DNA of 64,000 nt from Alphaproteobacteria bacterium LSUCC0719 (GCA_040839025.1 JBFPJN010000002.1:124001-188000), one strand, 5' to 3'. Positions 44,111 to 53,435 are shown, counted from the first letter of the stretch. Program-made: numbers and translations. Notes: generated from the letters alone by a model not told the origin.

Positions 44111-45451
44111 CTAGACATTCAGCAGAAGATATTCACGTTCCCACGGGCTGATCACCTCAAGAAAGGCGTCCGCCTCACCGCGCTTCACTTCGATGAACAG
44201 CTTTACGAACTGCTCACCGAGAATCTCCTGGAGCGGACCGGCACGTTCCAGAGCATCGAGCGCAATGTCAAGATTGCGTGGCAGGGTGGTCAGATCCTCA
44301 CCACTCACCGTTCTGGGGCGCGTGGGACGCCGCTGTTCCTTCAAGCCGAGCCAGATCGCGGCAAGACTGGCGGCAATCGCAAGATACGGGTTCGCATCCG
44401 CCCCGGGAACGCGGTTTTCAATCCGGCGGTTCGCCGGATCGCCCGTTGGCACCCGCAAGCCGACGGTGCGGTTGTCCATGCCCCAGGCAAGGTTCGTTGG
44501 CGAATCCTCGGTCAGCGAATGACGACGGTAGGAATTCACATAAGGTGCCATCAGCGCCATTGCCTTTGACAGATAACGCTGCATGCCCGAAAGCGCATGA
44601 AAGAACGCCTCGCTGTCTTCGCCATCTTTGGTCACGAACAGATTGTGTCCGGTTTCCTTGTCACGAAGTGACAGATGGACATGCATCGCACTGCCGGGCT
44701 GGTCCTGCATCGGCTTTGCCATGAAGGTGGCATGAAGATTATGGTCAAGCGCGGTCTGCCGCACCGTCCGTTTGAACAGAAAGGCCTGGTCGGCAAGTTC
44801 CAGCGCGTCACCATGATTGAAATTGATTTCCATCTGCGCCGCGCCGGCCTCGTGGCTCAGCGTGTCGATGTCAATCTTCTGGACCTCGCAATGATCGTAA
44901 ATATCCTCGAACAGCGGGTCGAATTCATTCACCGCATCGATGCCATAGGCCTGACGCGCCTTTTCGGCGCGTCCGGACTTGCCCTTCGGACTGACAAGCG
45001 GGTTGTTGGCGTCGGCGCTCTGTTCAACAAGAAAGAATTCCAGCTCGGGCGCAACAACCGGCACCATCCCGGCATCCTCGAACAATGCCAGAACACGTTT
45101 CAGCACGGCACGCGGGGTAAAGGGAACGATCTTGCCTTCATGGTTATAGGCATCATGGATGATTTGCGCTGTCGGCTCGTCATACCACGGCACCAGGCGG
45201 CAGGAATTGACGTCCGGGCGCAGAATCACATCGGCACCGATTTCATTCAGCACCTCACTGTCCAGATAGGCACCTGTGACCGACTGGCCAAAGACATATT
45301 CGGGAAGGCGCAGCCCGCTTGAATCGGCGGCCTGACGGAATTTATGCACCGGCAGGATCTTGCCGCGCGGAATGCCTGCAATATCACTGACAAGGCATTC
45401 AACCTCGGTGATCGACTGTTCGGTCAGCCAGCTATGCATGTCGAATGTCAT
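44111..45451 (-). CDS. glutamine-synthetase family ligase, probably gamma-glutamylputrescine synthetase (PuuA-like)
   Basis: 446 residues. ECLVSDIAGIPRGKILP at the N-terminus, PELEFFL, DQPGSAMHVHLSL, RRHSLTEDSP and PGADANPYLAIAASLA are the beta-grasp and catalytic segments of the glutamine synthetase fold. The length and neighbourhood (polyamine aminotransferase, PuuB-like oxidase, agmatinase, Pot transporter) indicate an amine-glutamate ligase rather than housekeeping GlnA. GGAGACATCGC precedes the ATG. It is the second gene after the aminotransferase, 30 nt apart. Confidence 0.85.
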   Translation of the reverse strand: MTFDMHSWLTEQSITEVECLVSDIAGIPRGKILPVHKFRQAADSSGLRLPEYVFGQSVTGAYLDSEVLNEIGADVILRPDVNSCRLVPWYDEPTAQIIHDAYNHEGKIVPFTPRAVLKRVLALFEDAGMVPVVAPELEFFLVEQSADANNPLVSPKGKSGRAEKARQAYGIDAVNEFDPLFEDIYDHCEVQKIDIDTLSHEAGAAQMEINFNHGDALELADQAFLFKRTVRQTALDHNLHATFMAKPMQDQPGSAMHVHLSLRDKETGHNLFVTKDGEDSEAFFHALSGMQRYLSKAMALMAPYVNSYRRHSLTEDSPTNLAWGMDNRTVGLRVPTGDPANRRIENRVPGADANPYLAIAASLAAIWLGLKEQRRPTRPRTVSGEDLTTLPRNLDIALDALERAGPLQEILGEQFVKLFIEVKRGEADAFLEVISPWEREYLLLNV

Positions 45452-45481
45452 GCGATGTCTCCTGTTAGTGGCATGCCAGCG

Positions 45482-46849
45482 TCACAATCCAAGCTGCTCG
45501 GCTGTAGCATCCAGCGCTGCAGACGCAATCCGTACGGTGGCGTCAATGTCATCCCGCCCAAAGGTCAGCGCCGGCGACAGGATCATGGCATCACGTACCG
45601 CACGCATCATCAGACCACCGGCAATGGCGTGGTCGCGGCAGATGATGCCAGCCGCACCTTCATCGCTGAACATTTCCGGCCCGTCCTTGGACTTCACAAG
45701 TTCAATCGCCGCCAGCATGCCAAACGTCCTGACTTCACCAACAATCCGATGTTCTGCCAGCGGCGCCAGCGCGGCCGCAAGATAGGGACCGGTGTCGGTG
45801 CGAACACGCTCGATCAGACCTTCGCGTTCAATCAGCTCAAGATTGGCCAGCGCAACCGCGGCGGCGACAGGATGCCCGGAATAGGTGAAACCATGATAGA
45901 ATTCCCCGCCGTCGGCAATCAGCCGGTTTGCCACCCTGTCACCAACCATCACCGCCGACATCGGCACATAACCCGACGTCAGCCCCTTGGCCAGGGTCAT
46001 CATGTCCGGGGACAGCCCCATTGTCTGGCTGGCGAACCACTGCCCGGTACGGCCAAAGCCGGTGATCACCTCGTCCGCGATGAACAATATGTCGTTGCGG
46101 CGGCAGATTTCCTGAATGTGGTCGAAATAGCCTGCCGGGGGAATGATCACCCCACCGGCACCCTGGACAGGCTCGGCAATGAACGCCGCAATACGGTCAG
46201 CGCCGACCTCGTCGATCCGTTCGGCAAGCCATGAAGCCGCGTTGGCGGCAAATTCACCTTCGTCCTGATTACCCTGATACCTGAACCCATAGGGTGGCCG
46301 GATATGTTCAAAATCGGGTTCATGTGCCGCCTGGGCATGCATACCGGCCATGCCGCCCATGCTGGCCGCCATCACGGTACTGCCGTGATAGCCATAGTCA
46401 CGACCGATGATCACCCGCTTTTCGGGCCGGCCTTCAAGCGCCCAGAAATGCCGTACCATTCGGATGATGGTGTCATTCGCCTCGGACCCTGAATTGGCAT
46501 AGAACACATTGTTGAGACCATCAGGCGTTATGTCGGCGAGCCGCGCCGACAGCGCCGCAACGGGGCGGTTACTGGTCTTGAAGAAATTGTTGTAATAGGG
46601 AAGCGTCGTCATCTGACGGGCGGCGGCCTCGACAAGTTCCTGCCGGCCATAGCCGACATTCACGCACCACAGGCCGGCCATACCGTCGAGGATGCTGTTC
46701 CCCTCGCTGTCATGGATATAATGGCCATCAGCATGGGTGATGATTCTCGCGCCATGCTGACGCAAATCTGCATAGTCGGTGAAAGGCGCCATGTGATGCG
46801 CAGAATCCAGTGCCTGCCACTGGTCAGTCGAAAGGTCGTCATATGTCAT
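45482..46849 (-). CDS. class-III aminotransferase, putrescine/polyamine type (SpuC-like)
   Basis: 455 residues from the ATG at 46849; a GTG at 46864 is an alternative, and neither has a clear ribosome site. YANSGSEANDTIIRMVRHFW, GYHGSTVMAASMGGM, FIADEVITGFGRTGQWFA and the PLP Lys in LAKGLTSGYVP are typical. The GLWCVNVGYGR segment is common in putrescine-pyruvate and omega-amino aminotransferases. It likely converts putrescine or a related amine with pyruvate as acceptor (inference from context). It is divergent from the PuuB-like gene. Confidence 0.85.
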   Translation of the reverse strand: MTYDDLSTDQWQALDSAHHMAPFTDYADLRQHGARIITHADGHYIHDSEGNSILDGMAGLWCVNVGYGRQELVEAAARQMTTLPYYNNFFKTSNRPVAALSARLADITPDGLNNVFYANSGSEANDTIIRMVRHFWALEGRPEKRVIIGRDYGYHGSTVMAASMGGMAGMHAQAAHEPDFEHIRPPYGFRYQGNQDEGEFAANAASWLAERIDEVGADRIAAFIAEPVQGAGGVIIPPAGYFDHIQEICRRNDILFIADEVITGFGRTGQWFASQTMGLSPDMMTLAKGLTSGYVPMSAVMVGDRVANRLIADGGEFYHGFTYSGHPVAAAVALANLELIEREGLIERVRTDTGPYLAAALAPLAEHRIVGEVRTFGMLAAIELVKSKDGPEMFSDEGAAGIICRDHAIAGGLMMRAVRDAMILSPALTFGRDDIDATVRIASAALDATAEQLGL

Positions 46850-46893
46850 GTCGGCACCATTCACGGATTTGCCAAAGAGTTGTCAGTCTCGAT

Positions 46894-46935
46894 CAATGCG
46901 GTTCGGCCAATGCGGTTCAGCCAATGCGGTTCAGC
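46894..46935. repeat. 14-nt tandem repeat, three copies, next to a TTGATCAA palindrome
   Basis: CAATGCGGTTCRGC occurs at 46894-46907, 46908-46921 and 46922-46935, followed directly by the 8-bp palindrome TTGATCAA (46936-46943). It lies in the divergent spacer of the aminotransferase and PuuB-like genes, so an operator role is possible. Confidence 0.8.
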
Positions 46936-47030
46936 TTGATCAACTGTGCGGCGTCAGCCTACCTTGAGGCAATGGGTTTCGCAAACAATCGAAATCACCC
47001 TTGACCCGGACCCGCCAAGGCACCCGACCG

Positions 47031-48308
47031 ATGACCACCGGCAGCATCTACGAAATCGAATACAGCAACCGGCCAACCTACCCGACGCCCGACGGCCAGA
47101 TAGATGCCGACATTGCCATCATAGGCGGCGGTCTGACAGGCATTTCGGCAGCGCTGACACTTGCCGAGGCCGGGATCAAAGCCGTTGTTCTCGAGGCAGG
47201 GGCGATTGGGGACGGCGGTTCGGGACGCAATGGTGGCCATCTGTGTCAGGGCTGGCCGAATGATTTCGACAGGATCAGCCGTCAACTTGGCCCCGCCGAG
47301 GCAGATATCGCCTGGCAGGCCGGCATGGATGCGGTGGAACTGGTGAAACAGAGGATCGCCCGTTACAGCATCGATTGCGACCTGACCTTTGGCTATCTTC
47401 ATGCCGCGCTGCACAGGCGGCAGATGCGGGGGCTGGACAGCATGCAGGCCGCGTGGGAAGCCCGCGGCTATGAGCATTTCACCTGTCTTGGCGACAAGGT
47501 CGCCCTGTCCGAGCATATCGGCAGTGATGCCTATGTCGGCGCGCTTCACGACACCGGCTGCGGACATATCCAGCCCCTGAAATATCTTCACGGCCTGGCC
47601 CGCGCGGCCACCCTTCTGGGTGCTGATATCTATGAACAGGCACCGGTCAAAAAGATCTTGCGTGGCCCCCGCAAGACATTGGTGATCGAGGGCGGCGCTT
47701 CGGTGAACACGCCAGTCGTGATGCTGTGTGGCAATGCCTATCTTGCCGATGTCGCGCTGCCGAATATGCGACGGCGGCTGGCACCTGTCACGTCATCCAT
47801 TCTGGCCACAAAGCCGCTTTCAGAAAATATGGTCACACAGCTCCTGCCAACCGGCGCTGCCGTGGCGGATGAAAACGCGGCGCTGAACTACTACCGGATT
47901 GATGGCCTCAACAGAATGATATTCGGGGGCCGGGCCAGCTATACAAATGTCGATTTCGGCGATGTCGAAATGGATCTGCGGCACCGGATGACGGATGTGT
48001 TTCCAATCCTGGCGGATGCCGAGACCGAACAGGTCTGGTCAGGCCGGATCGGCATCACCGTCAACCGCATCCCGCATTTCGGCAGAACCGACGATGACAT
48101 CTATTTCGTTCAGGGGTTTTCCGGCCATGGCGTCGCCCTTTCGGGACAGGCAGGCGCGATGCTTGCCAGAGCCGTCATTGGTGACAGCACCGAGTTCGAT
48201 GTGATGAGCAGGCTGACCCATATGCCATTTCCGGGTGGGCCTCTTCGTACCCCCGCGCTGGCGCTTGGCATGGCATGGTACAAGCTTCGCGACAGGCTGA
48301 AACTCTAG
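47031..48308 (+). CDS. FAD-dependent oxidoreductase, gamma-glutamylputrescine oxidase-like (PuuB)
   Basis: 425 residues from the ATG at 47031. The FAD motif is IIGGGLTGISAALTLAEAG, followed by GGSGRNGGHLCQG as in PuuB, and RIPHFGR...YFVQGFSGHGVALSG near the C-terminus. It would oxidise gamma-glutamylputrescine to the aldehyde and release hydrogen peroxide and ammonia. The open frame extends to a TTG at 47001 without a ribosome site. Its stop shares CTAG with the convergent agmatinase gene. Confidence 0.84.
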   Translation: MTTGSIYEIEYSNRPTYPTPDGQIDADIAIIGGGLTGISAALTLAEAGIKAVVLEAGAIGDGGSGRNGGHLCQGWPNDFDRISRQLGPAEADIAWQAGMDAVELVKQRIARYSIDCDLTFGYLHAALHRRQMRGLDSMQAAWEARGYEHFTCLGDKVALSEHIGSDAYVGALHDTGCGHIQPLKYLHGLARAATLLGADIYEQAPVKKILRGPRKTLVIEGGASVNTPVVMLCGNAYLADVALPNMRRRLAPVTSSILATKPLSENMVTQLLPTGAAVADENAALNYYRIDGLNRMIFGGRASYTNVDFGDVEMDLRHRMTDVFPILADAETEQVWSGRIGITVNRIPHFGRTDDDIYFVQGFSGHGVALSGQAGAMLARAVIGDSTEFDVMSRLTHMPFPGGPLRTPALALGMAWYKLRDRLKL

Positions 48309-49297
48309 AGTCGTCCAATCGGTCGCGCCACGGCACCACGCTTTTTGGCGATAACAGCACACCAGTCAAAGGCCATGCTTGCGGCGGCGATGGCGGTGAT
48401 CTCGGCATGGTCATAGGCCGGCGCCACCTCGACAAGATCCATCCCGATCAGGTTCAGCGGCTCCAGACCCCGAATGAATTCCAGACCCTGCCAGCTGGCC
48501 AGACCACCGGATACGGGAGTCCCCGTTCCCGGCGCAAAGGCCGGGTCGAGACCGTCAATGTCAAAGGACAGATAGACCGGCATATCACCGGCACGGTCCC
48601 GCACGATGTCCATCGCCGCGTCGATGCCATTGCGGTGTACCCACGGGCTGGTCAGAATCTCGAAACCGTGATCGCTGTCATTATAGGTGCGAAGCCCGAC
48701 CTGGGTTGACCGGCTGACATCAATCAGCCCCTCGGCCGCCGCGCGCGCAAACATGGTGCCGTGATCAAAGCGTGTGCCGTCATCCGGCCAGGTGTCGCAA
48801 TGCGCGTCGAACTGGACCAGCGCCAGCGGTCCGTATTTCGCCGCATGCGCCTTCAACAGCGGATAGGCCACCGAGTGGTCACCACCCAGACTCAGCATCA
48901 GGGCACCGGAGTCCAGAATGCCGGCGGCATGCGCCTCGATGCTGTCAAACACACCTGTTGGATGGTGCGGATCGATGAAACAGTCGCCATAATCGACGGC
49001 GGACAGGGTTTCGAACGGATCAAAGCCGAACGGGAAATGCTTCAGCTCGGCAAGCTGGACCGACCCGGCCCGGATGGCACGCGGCCCAAGGCGGCATCCC
49101 GACCTGTAGGTCACGGCATTGTCATAGGGAATGCCACTGATAACGATATCGACCCCGTCGAGATCGCGGCTGTAGCGACGGCGGGCGAAGCTGAGCGCAC
49201 CACCATACGTCATTTCGGTCCAGCTGCCACGGCCGTCACTGTCACGAAAAGCCTGGTCACCTCGATATTGATCCGATCCGCTTTTCTGTTCACTCAT
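48305..49297 (-). CDS. speB: agmatinase / ureohydrolase family
   Basis: 330 residues. The binuclear manganese motifs are GGDHS, DAHCD and SFDIDGLDP. An N-terminal extension of about 40 residues precedes the core (VISGIPYDNAVTYRSGCRLGPRAIR). It should hydrolyse agmatine to putrescine and urea; guanidinobutyrase or a similar guanidine hydrolase cannot be excluded. Its start overlaps the end of the second Pot permease gene by 8 nt (49290-49297), so it is the last gene of the transporter operon. Confidence 0.85.
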   Translation of the reverse strand: MSEQKSGSDQYRGDQAFRDSDGRGSWTEMTYGGALSFARRRYSRDLDGVDIVISGIPYDNAVTYRSGCRLGPRAIRAGSVQLAELKHFPFGFDPFETLSAVDYGDCFIDPHHPTGVFDSIEAHAAGILDSGALMLSLGGDHSVAYPLLKAHAAKYGPLALVQFDAHCDTWPDDGTRFDHGTMFARAAAEGLIDVSRSTQVGLRTYNDSDHGFEILTSPWVHRNGIDAAMDIVRDRAGDMPVYLSFDIDGLDPAFAPGTGTPVSGGLASWQGLEFIRGLEPLNLIGMDLVEVAPAYDHAEITAIAAASMAFDWCAVIAKKRGAVARPIGRL

Positions 49298-50129
49298 GGC
49301 TACCGCCTTTCTGTTCGCTCACCGCCCGTCTGGCGGCACCGCGATAGAGGATGATGCTGGCGACAGTCACGCTTGCCGCCACAAGAGCGATCATGATTGT
49401 TGCCAGCGCGTTGATTTCAGGGGTTACGCCAAGCCTGACCTTGGAAAAGACGACGATTGGCAGGGTTGAACTTCCCGGCCCGCTGACAAAGCTGGCAATA
49501 ACCAGATCATCAAAGCTGAGCGTAAAGGCAAGAAGCCAGGCGGCAACGACCGCAGGCGCGATCACCGGCAGGGTGATTGAAAAGAAGATGAAGGGCTGTG
49601 TTGCGCCAAGGTCGGATGCGGCTTCCTCGATCGACATGTCGAAATCGCGCAGCCGCGACTGCACCACAACGGCGGCGAAACACATGCCAAATGTGGTGTG
49701 GGCGATGATGATGGTGTCGAGGCCACGGCCAGCCGGCCAGCCAAAAAACCCCTCCATCGCAATGAACAGCAGAAGCAGTGACAATCCCGTCACCACTTCG
49801 GGCATGACCAGCGGCGTGCTGGCAAGCGCGCTGAGCAGAAGCCGAAACCGAAAATTGCCATACCGCACAAAAGCCAGCGCGATCAGAACTCCGAAGACGG
49901 TCGACAGCGTGGCGGCGTTTACCGCCACCCACAATGACTTGCCGAGCGCCGAGAGAATCTGGTCGTTCTGCATCAGCTCGCCATACCATCTGGTCGAGAA
50001 TCCGGCCCAGACCGAAACCAGACGGCTGGCGTTGAAACTGAAGATCACCATCACCACAACCGGGACATACAGAATCCCGAACCCGATGATGCCAAGCCAC
50101 AAGGCCGGCCAGGAGACAGCGCGGTTCAT
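49290..50129 (-). CDS. spermidine/putrescine-type ABC permease (PotI-like)
   Basis: 279 residues from the ATG at 50129, which shares a base with the preceding stop (TGATG) and has GGAGG 7 nt upstream. Six helices are seen, with the EAA loop AASDLGATQPFIFFSITLPVIAP and the LSFDDLVIASFVSGPGSSTLP segment specific to PotC/PotI proteins. Confidence 0.9.
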   Translation of the reverse strand: MNRAVSWPALWLGIIGFGILYVPVVVMVIFSFNASRLVSVWAGFSTRWYGELMQNDQILSALGKSLWVAVNAATLSTVFGVLIALAFVRYGNFRFRLLLSALASTPLVMPEVVTGLSLLLLFIAMEGFFGWPAGRGLDTIIIAHTTFGMCFAAVVVQSRLRDFDMSIEEAASDLGATQPFIFFSITLPVIAPAVVAAWLLAFTLSFDDLVIASFVSGPGSSTLPIVVFSKVRLGVTPEINALATIMIALVAASVTVASIILYRGAARRAVSEQKGGSHE

Positions 50130-51058
50130 CACTCGCCTCCCTGTCTGGCCGCCTGGTCGAGCGCCGTCTCGCGCCCGTCCTGATAGCGGGCATAGATAAT
50201 CGGCAGCGCCAGAATCGCCAGCAGCAAAATGGCAATGGCCGAGGCCACCGGCCAGTCACGGTTGCGGAAGAATTCTGTCCACAGCACCTTGCCAACCATA
50301 ATCTGTTCAGGCCCGCCAAGAAGCGCCGGAATGACAAACTCGCCCACCGCCGGAATGAAGACAAGCAGACTGCCGGCGATGATGCCGGGCAAGGTCAGCG
50401 GCAGAATAATGGTCATGAACATGCCTGTACGCGAAGCGCCGAGGTCGGCGGCAGCATCGAGCAGATCGTCATCAAGCCTGATCATCACCGCATAGAGTGG
50501 CAGGATCATCAGCGGCAGATAGGTCAGCAACATGCCCATATAGATCGAAAAATCGGTCTGCATCATGCGAAGCGGCGTATCGATCACGCCAAGGAACAAC
50601 AGCATGCTGTTGATGAAGCCGTTGGGGTTCAGAAGACCGATCAACGCATAGATCCGCAGCAGGCTGGAAGTCCAGAACGGCAGCATCACCAGCACCAGCA
50701 GGATCGCCCGCTGGCGGGGGTCTGACCTGGCGATCCACCATGCCATGGGATAGGCAAACAGAAGACAGATCAGCGTCGAGACAAAAGCCAGACGCAGGCT
50801 GTTGCCAGCCGGGCCGATATAGTCCTGCCAGTAATCGAGAAGCAGGCTGTAATTTTCGAGGGTGAAATTGGTGAAAAACCCGTCATCACCAAATCCCCAG
50901 AGTGGCGCAAATGGCGGGATGCCGCGCCGCGCCGTGGTGAAGGAGGTCTGCGCCACCTCGAAAAGCGGCAACAGAAAGAAGATCAGCAGCCACAACAGGG
51001 GCAGCGCCACGACCAGCCGCCGCCCATGACGCAAAAGCCATTGCCGTGCCTTCACCAT
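50129..51058 (-). CDS. spermidine/putrescine-type ABC permease (PotH-like)
   Basis: 309 residues from the ATG at 51058 (a GTG lies one codon earlier). Six helices, the EAA loop AAADLGASRTGMFMTIILPLTLPG and PAVGEFVIPALLGG are the PotB/PotH pattern. An N-terminal cytoplasmic segment precedes helix 1. It starts six bases after the ATPase stop and forms the heterodimeric channel with the PotI-like protein. Confidence 0.9.
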   Translation of the reverse strand: MVKARQWLLRHGRRLVVALPLLWLLIFFLLPLFEVAQTSFTTARRGIPPFAPLWGFGDDGFFTNFTLENYSLLLDYWQDYIGPAGNSLRLAFVSTLICLLFAYPMAWWIARSDPRQRAILLVLVMLPFWTSSLLRIYALIGLLNPNGFINSMLLFLGVIDTPLRMMQTDFSIYMGMLLTYLPLMILPLYAVMIRLDDDLLDAAADLGASRTGMFMTIILPLTLPGIIAGSLLVFIPAVGEFVIPALLGGPEQIMVGKVLWTEFFRNRDWPVASAIAILLLAILALPIIYARYQDGRETALDQAARQGGE

Positions 51059-51063
51059 CACCG

Positions 51064-52137
51064 TCAGTCCCTGAGCAGCACGACGTCTGCCGGATCAAAG
51101 CTGACAAAGCCCTGCTGCTCCCACTCCAGTGCCGCTGCATCGCCGCGACGGTTTGGCTGGGTCAGCTTCAGACGCAGGCCGTCCGGCCCGATCACCCGGT
51201 AATTCGTTGCCACGCCGGTAAAAGCCATATCCTCGACCGTCACCGCGATTTCATTCACCGCGCCGCTCTGCTTCCGGCCAAGCGTGATTTTCTCCGGCCT
51301 GATTGCCATGCGGACAGACTCACCGACCACAAAGCCGCCGGGGTCGATGGCGGTAACAGGCACAGGGCCGTCAATCATGATCCGGCCATCCGCCCGCGAT
51401 GTGACGACCCCATCCAGAAAGCTGACGGTACCCAGGAAATCGGCGATGAACCGGTTGCGTGGCCTGTCATAGAGCGTGCGCGGCGTGTCGACCTGGACAA
51501 GTTTGCCCTGATCCATCACCCCGATCCGGCTGGCCAGCGTCATGGCCTCTTCCTGATCGTGGGTAACAACAATGAAGGTTGTCTGGAGACGTTCCTGAAT
51601 ATCGACCAGTTCGAACTGTGTGTCCTCGCGAAGCTTCTTGTCCAATGCGGCAAGGGGTTCATCGAGAAGCAGCAATTTCGGACGGCGGGCCAGCGCGCGT
51701 GCCAGCGCCACCCGCTGACGTTGACCGCCCGACAGCTGGTGCGGCCTGCGCCCGCCCATCCCGGTCAGTCGTACAAGCCGCAGCAATTCATCAAGTCGCG
51801 TCGCGATCTCCTGCTTTGGCAGCCCGGCGCGGCGCAGACCATAGACGATATTGTCGGCAACCGACATATGCGGGAACAGCGCATAGTTCTGGAACATTAT
51901 GTTGACCGGGCGCGCGGCCGGTGGGACGGCCGCCATGTCAATGCCGTCAATCTCTATGCTGCCACTGTCGACACGTTCGAACCCGGCAAGCATCCGCAGC
52001 AATGTCGTCTTGCCACAACCCGATGCGCCGAGAAGACAGAACAATTCACCCCGATCAATATCAAGCGACAGGTCGTCGACAGCCACGACATCGCCAAAGC
52101 GCCGCGTCACGTTTCTGATTCGAATGAAGGGGGACAT
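51064..52137 (-). CDS. spermidine/putrescine-type ABC ATP-binding protein (PotG/PotA-like)
   Basis: 357 residues from the ATG at 52137. Walker A is GASGCGKTT, the Q-loop is MFQNYALFPHM, the signature is LSGGQRQRVALAR, Walker B is LLLLDEPLAALD, and the switch is VVTHDQEEAMT. A C-terminal TOBE domain follows (MAIRPEKI). The longer frame to 52230 crosses the intergenic hairpin and was excluded. It is the second gene of the pot operon. Confidence 0.9.
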   Translation of the reverse strand: MSPFIRIRNVTRRFGDVVAVDDLSLDIDRGELFCLLGASGCGKTTLLRMLAGFERVDSGSIEIDGIDMAAVPPAARPVNIMFQNYALFPHMSVADNIVYGLRRAGLPKQEIATRLDELLRLVRLTGMGGRRPHQLSGGQRQRVALARALARRPKLLLLDEPLAALDKKLREDTQFELVDIQERLQTTFIVVTHDQEEAMTLASRIGVMDQGKLVQVDTPRTLYDRPRNRFIADFLGTVSFLDGVVTSRADGRIMIDGPVPVTAIDPGGFVVGESVRMAIRPEKITLGRKQSGAVNEIAVTVEDMAFTGVATNYRVIGPDGLRLKLTQPNRRGDAAALEWEQQGFVSFDPADVVLLRD

Positions 52138-52187
52138 TGACGACCTATCGGGCAAGGCTGGAAGGTGGAAAAGAGGCTGAAACAACG

Positions 52188-52217
52188 CCGCCGCCAGCAC
52201 GTATGTGCCAGCGGCGG
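52188..52217 (-). promoter_or_regulatory. stable intergenic hairpin after the PotF-like gene
   Basis: Seven-bp outer arms (52188-52194 and 52211-52217) and 4-bp inner arms (52197-52200 and 52205-52208) enclose a GTAT loop, with a CA/CA internal loop. No T-run follows. It sits between the binding-protein stop (52246) and the ATPase start, the same position as the hairpin in the Dpp operon, and may tune expression of downstream genes. Confidence 0.6.
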
Positions 52218-52245
52218 AAAACGTCGTCACCCATGTCGGACCGGC

Positions 52246-53346
52246 TCAGCTTCCGGACGAGAAACGGGACCAGACACGCGTCACGGCACGGTCGAGCCTG
52301 GAATCATAGACCGGAACGACGAACAGGTTCTTTTTCGCCTCTTCGGTCGGATAGATCCCCGGATGTTCCAGAATCTCCGGATCGATCGACGCCTTGGCAC
52401 CTTCGCTGCCACTGGCATACCAGACATAGTTCACGTTGCTGGCGGCGACATCGGCACGAAGCATATAGTCGATGAACTTGTAGGCATTATCGAGGTTCTT
52501 CGCATCCGCCGGGATGGCGAAATGGTCAAACCACAGATTCGTGCCCTCTTTCGGAATGTAATATTCGATGGTGTGGCCGTTTTCGGCTTCCTCGGCGCGA
52601 TAGGCGGCCTGGAACGCATCTCCGGACCACATGATGGCAGCACAGATATCGCCATTCGCAATGTCATTGATCGACTGGCTGGAATGGATGTAGCGGAGGT
52701 TCGGCCTCACCGCGTTCAGCACATCACCGGCAGCCTGAAAATCCTTGGCATCGGTGCTGGTGCCGTCGCCACCCATATAGGCGATCACATTCGGCAGCAC
52801 ATCGGTCGGCGCGTCGAGAACGGCAATCCCGCAATCCTCGAGCTTCGAGGCATATTGCGGGTCGAGAATCAGGGCCCAGCTGTCGGTCGGCGCGTCGGTG
52901 CCGAGACGTTCCTCGATCATGGCCACATTATAGGCAATGCCGGTGGTGCCCCACATATAGACGGTGCCGGCATTGTCGACGCCAATCTGCGCATTGGCGA
53001 AATTCTGGACCTGCATGTCCTGGCTGCTGTAATTCGCCAGCCGTGACAGGTCGAGATCCTGATAGGCGCCAGCCTCGCGGCCACGGGCCAGAAAATCACC
53101 TGTCGGCACGACAACATCATAGCCCGAAGACCCGGCCAGCATCTTGGCCTCGAGAACCTCGTTGGAGTCGTACACATCATAGGTCACCTTGATGCCGGTC
53201 TCGGCTTCAAAATTGGCGATGGTGTCCTCGGCGATGTAATCCGACCAGTTATAGACGTTCAGCACCTCTTGCGCGTGTGCCGCGCCGGCAATGACAGTTG
53301 CAGTGACAGCTGACAGCATGATCTTGGTTTTTGTGAGATGTTTCAT
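52246..53346 (-). CDS. periplasmic putrescine/spermidine-binding protein (PotF-like)
   Basis: 366 residues. The signal peptide MKHLTKTKIMLSAVTATVIA ends at AHAQ. The mature protein begins EVLNVYNWSDYIAEDTI, the polyamine-binding-protein hallmark, followed by YDVYDSNEVLEAKMLAGSSGYDVVVPT. IMWSGDAF and AIPADAKNLDNAYKFIDYML are further PotD/PotF features. It supplies substrate to the PotGHI-like transporter. Which polyamine it prefers is not decided by sequence. Confidence 0.9.
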   Translation of the reverse strand: MKHLTKTKIMLSAVTATVIAGAAHAQEVLNVYNWSDYIAEDTIANFEAETGIKVTYDVYDSNEVLEAKMLAGSSGYDVVVPTGDFLARGREAGAYQDLDLSRLANYSSQDMQVQNFANAQIGVDNAGTVYMWGTTGIAYNVAMIEERLGTDAPTDSWALILDPQYASKLEDCGIAVLDAPTDVLPNVIAYMGGDGTSTDAKDFQAAGDVLNAVRPNLRYIHSSQSINDIANGDICAAIMWSGDAFQAAYRAEEAENGHTIEYYIPKEGTNLWFDHFAIPADAKNLDNAYKFIDYMLRADVAASNVNYVWYASGSEGAKASIDPEILEHPGIYPTEEAKKNLFVVPVYDSRLDRAVTRVWSRFSSGS

Positions 53347-53415
53347 CGTGATCTCTCGTTTGGTGTTGGGCGGTTGGTGTTGGGCGTTGAGCCATGACTG
53401 AACATGACCGTCAAT

Positions 53416-53435
53416 CGACCGTTCAAATTCGGTCG
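53416..53435. promoter_or_regulatory. inverted repeat CGACCG-N8-CGGTCG upstream of the pot operon
   Basis: A perfect 6-bp inverted repeat lies 70 nt upstream of the PotF-like start. A TTGACG hexamer on the minus strand (53409-53414) abuts it, so it could be an operator next to a -35 element; no good -10 was found. Confidence 0.35.
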
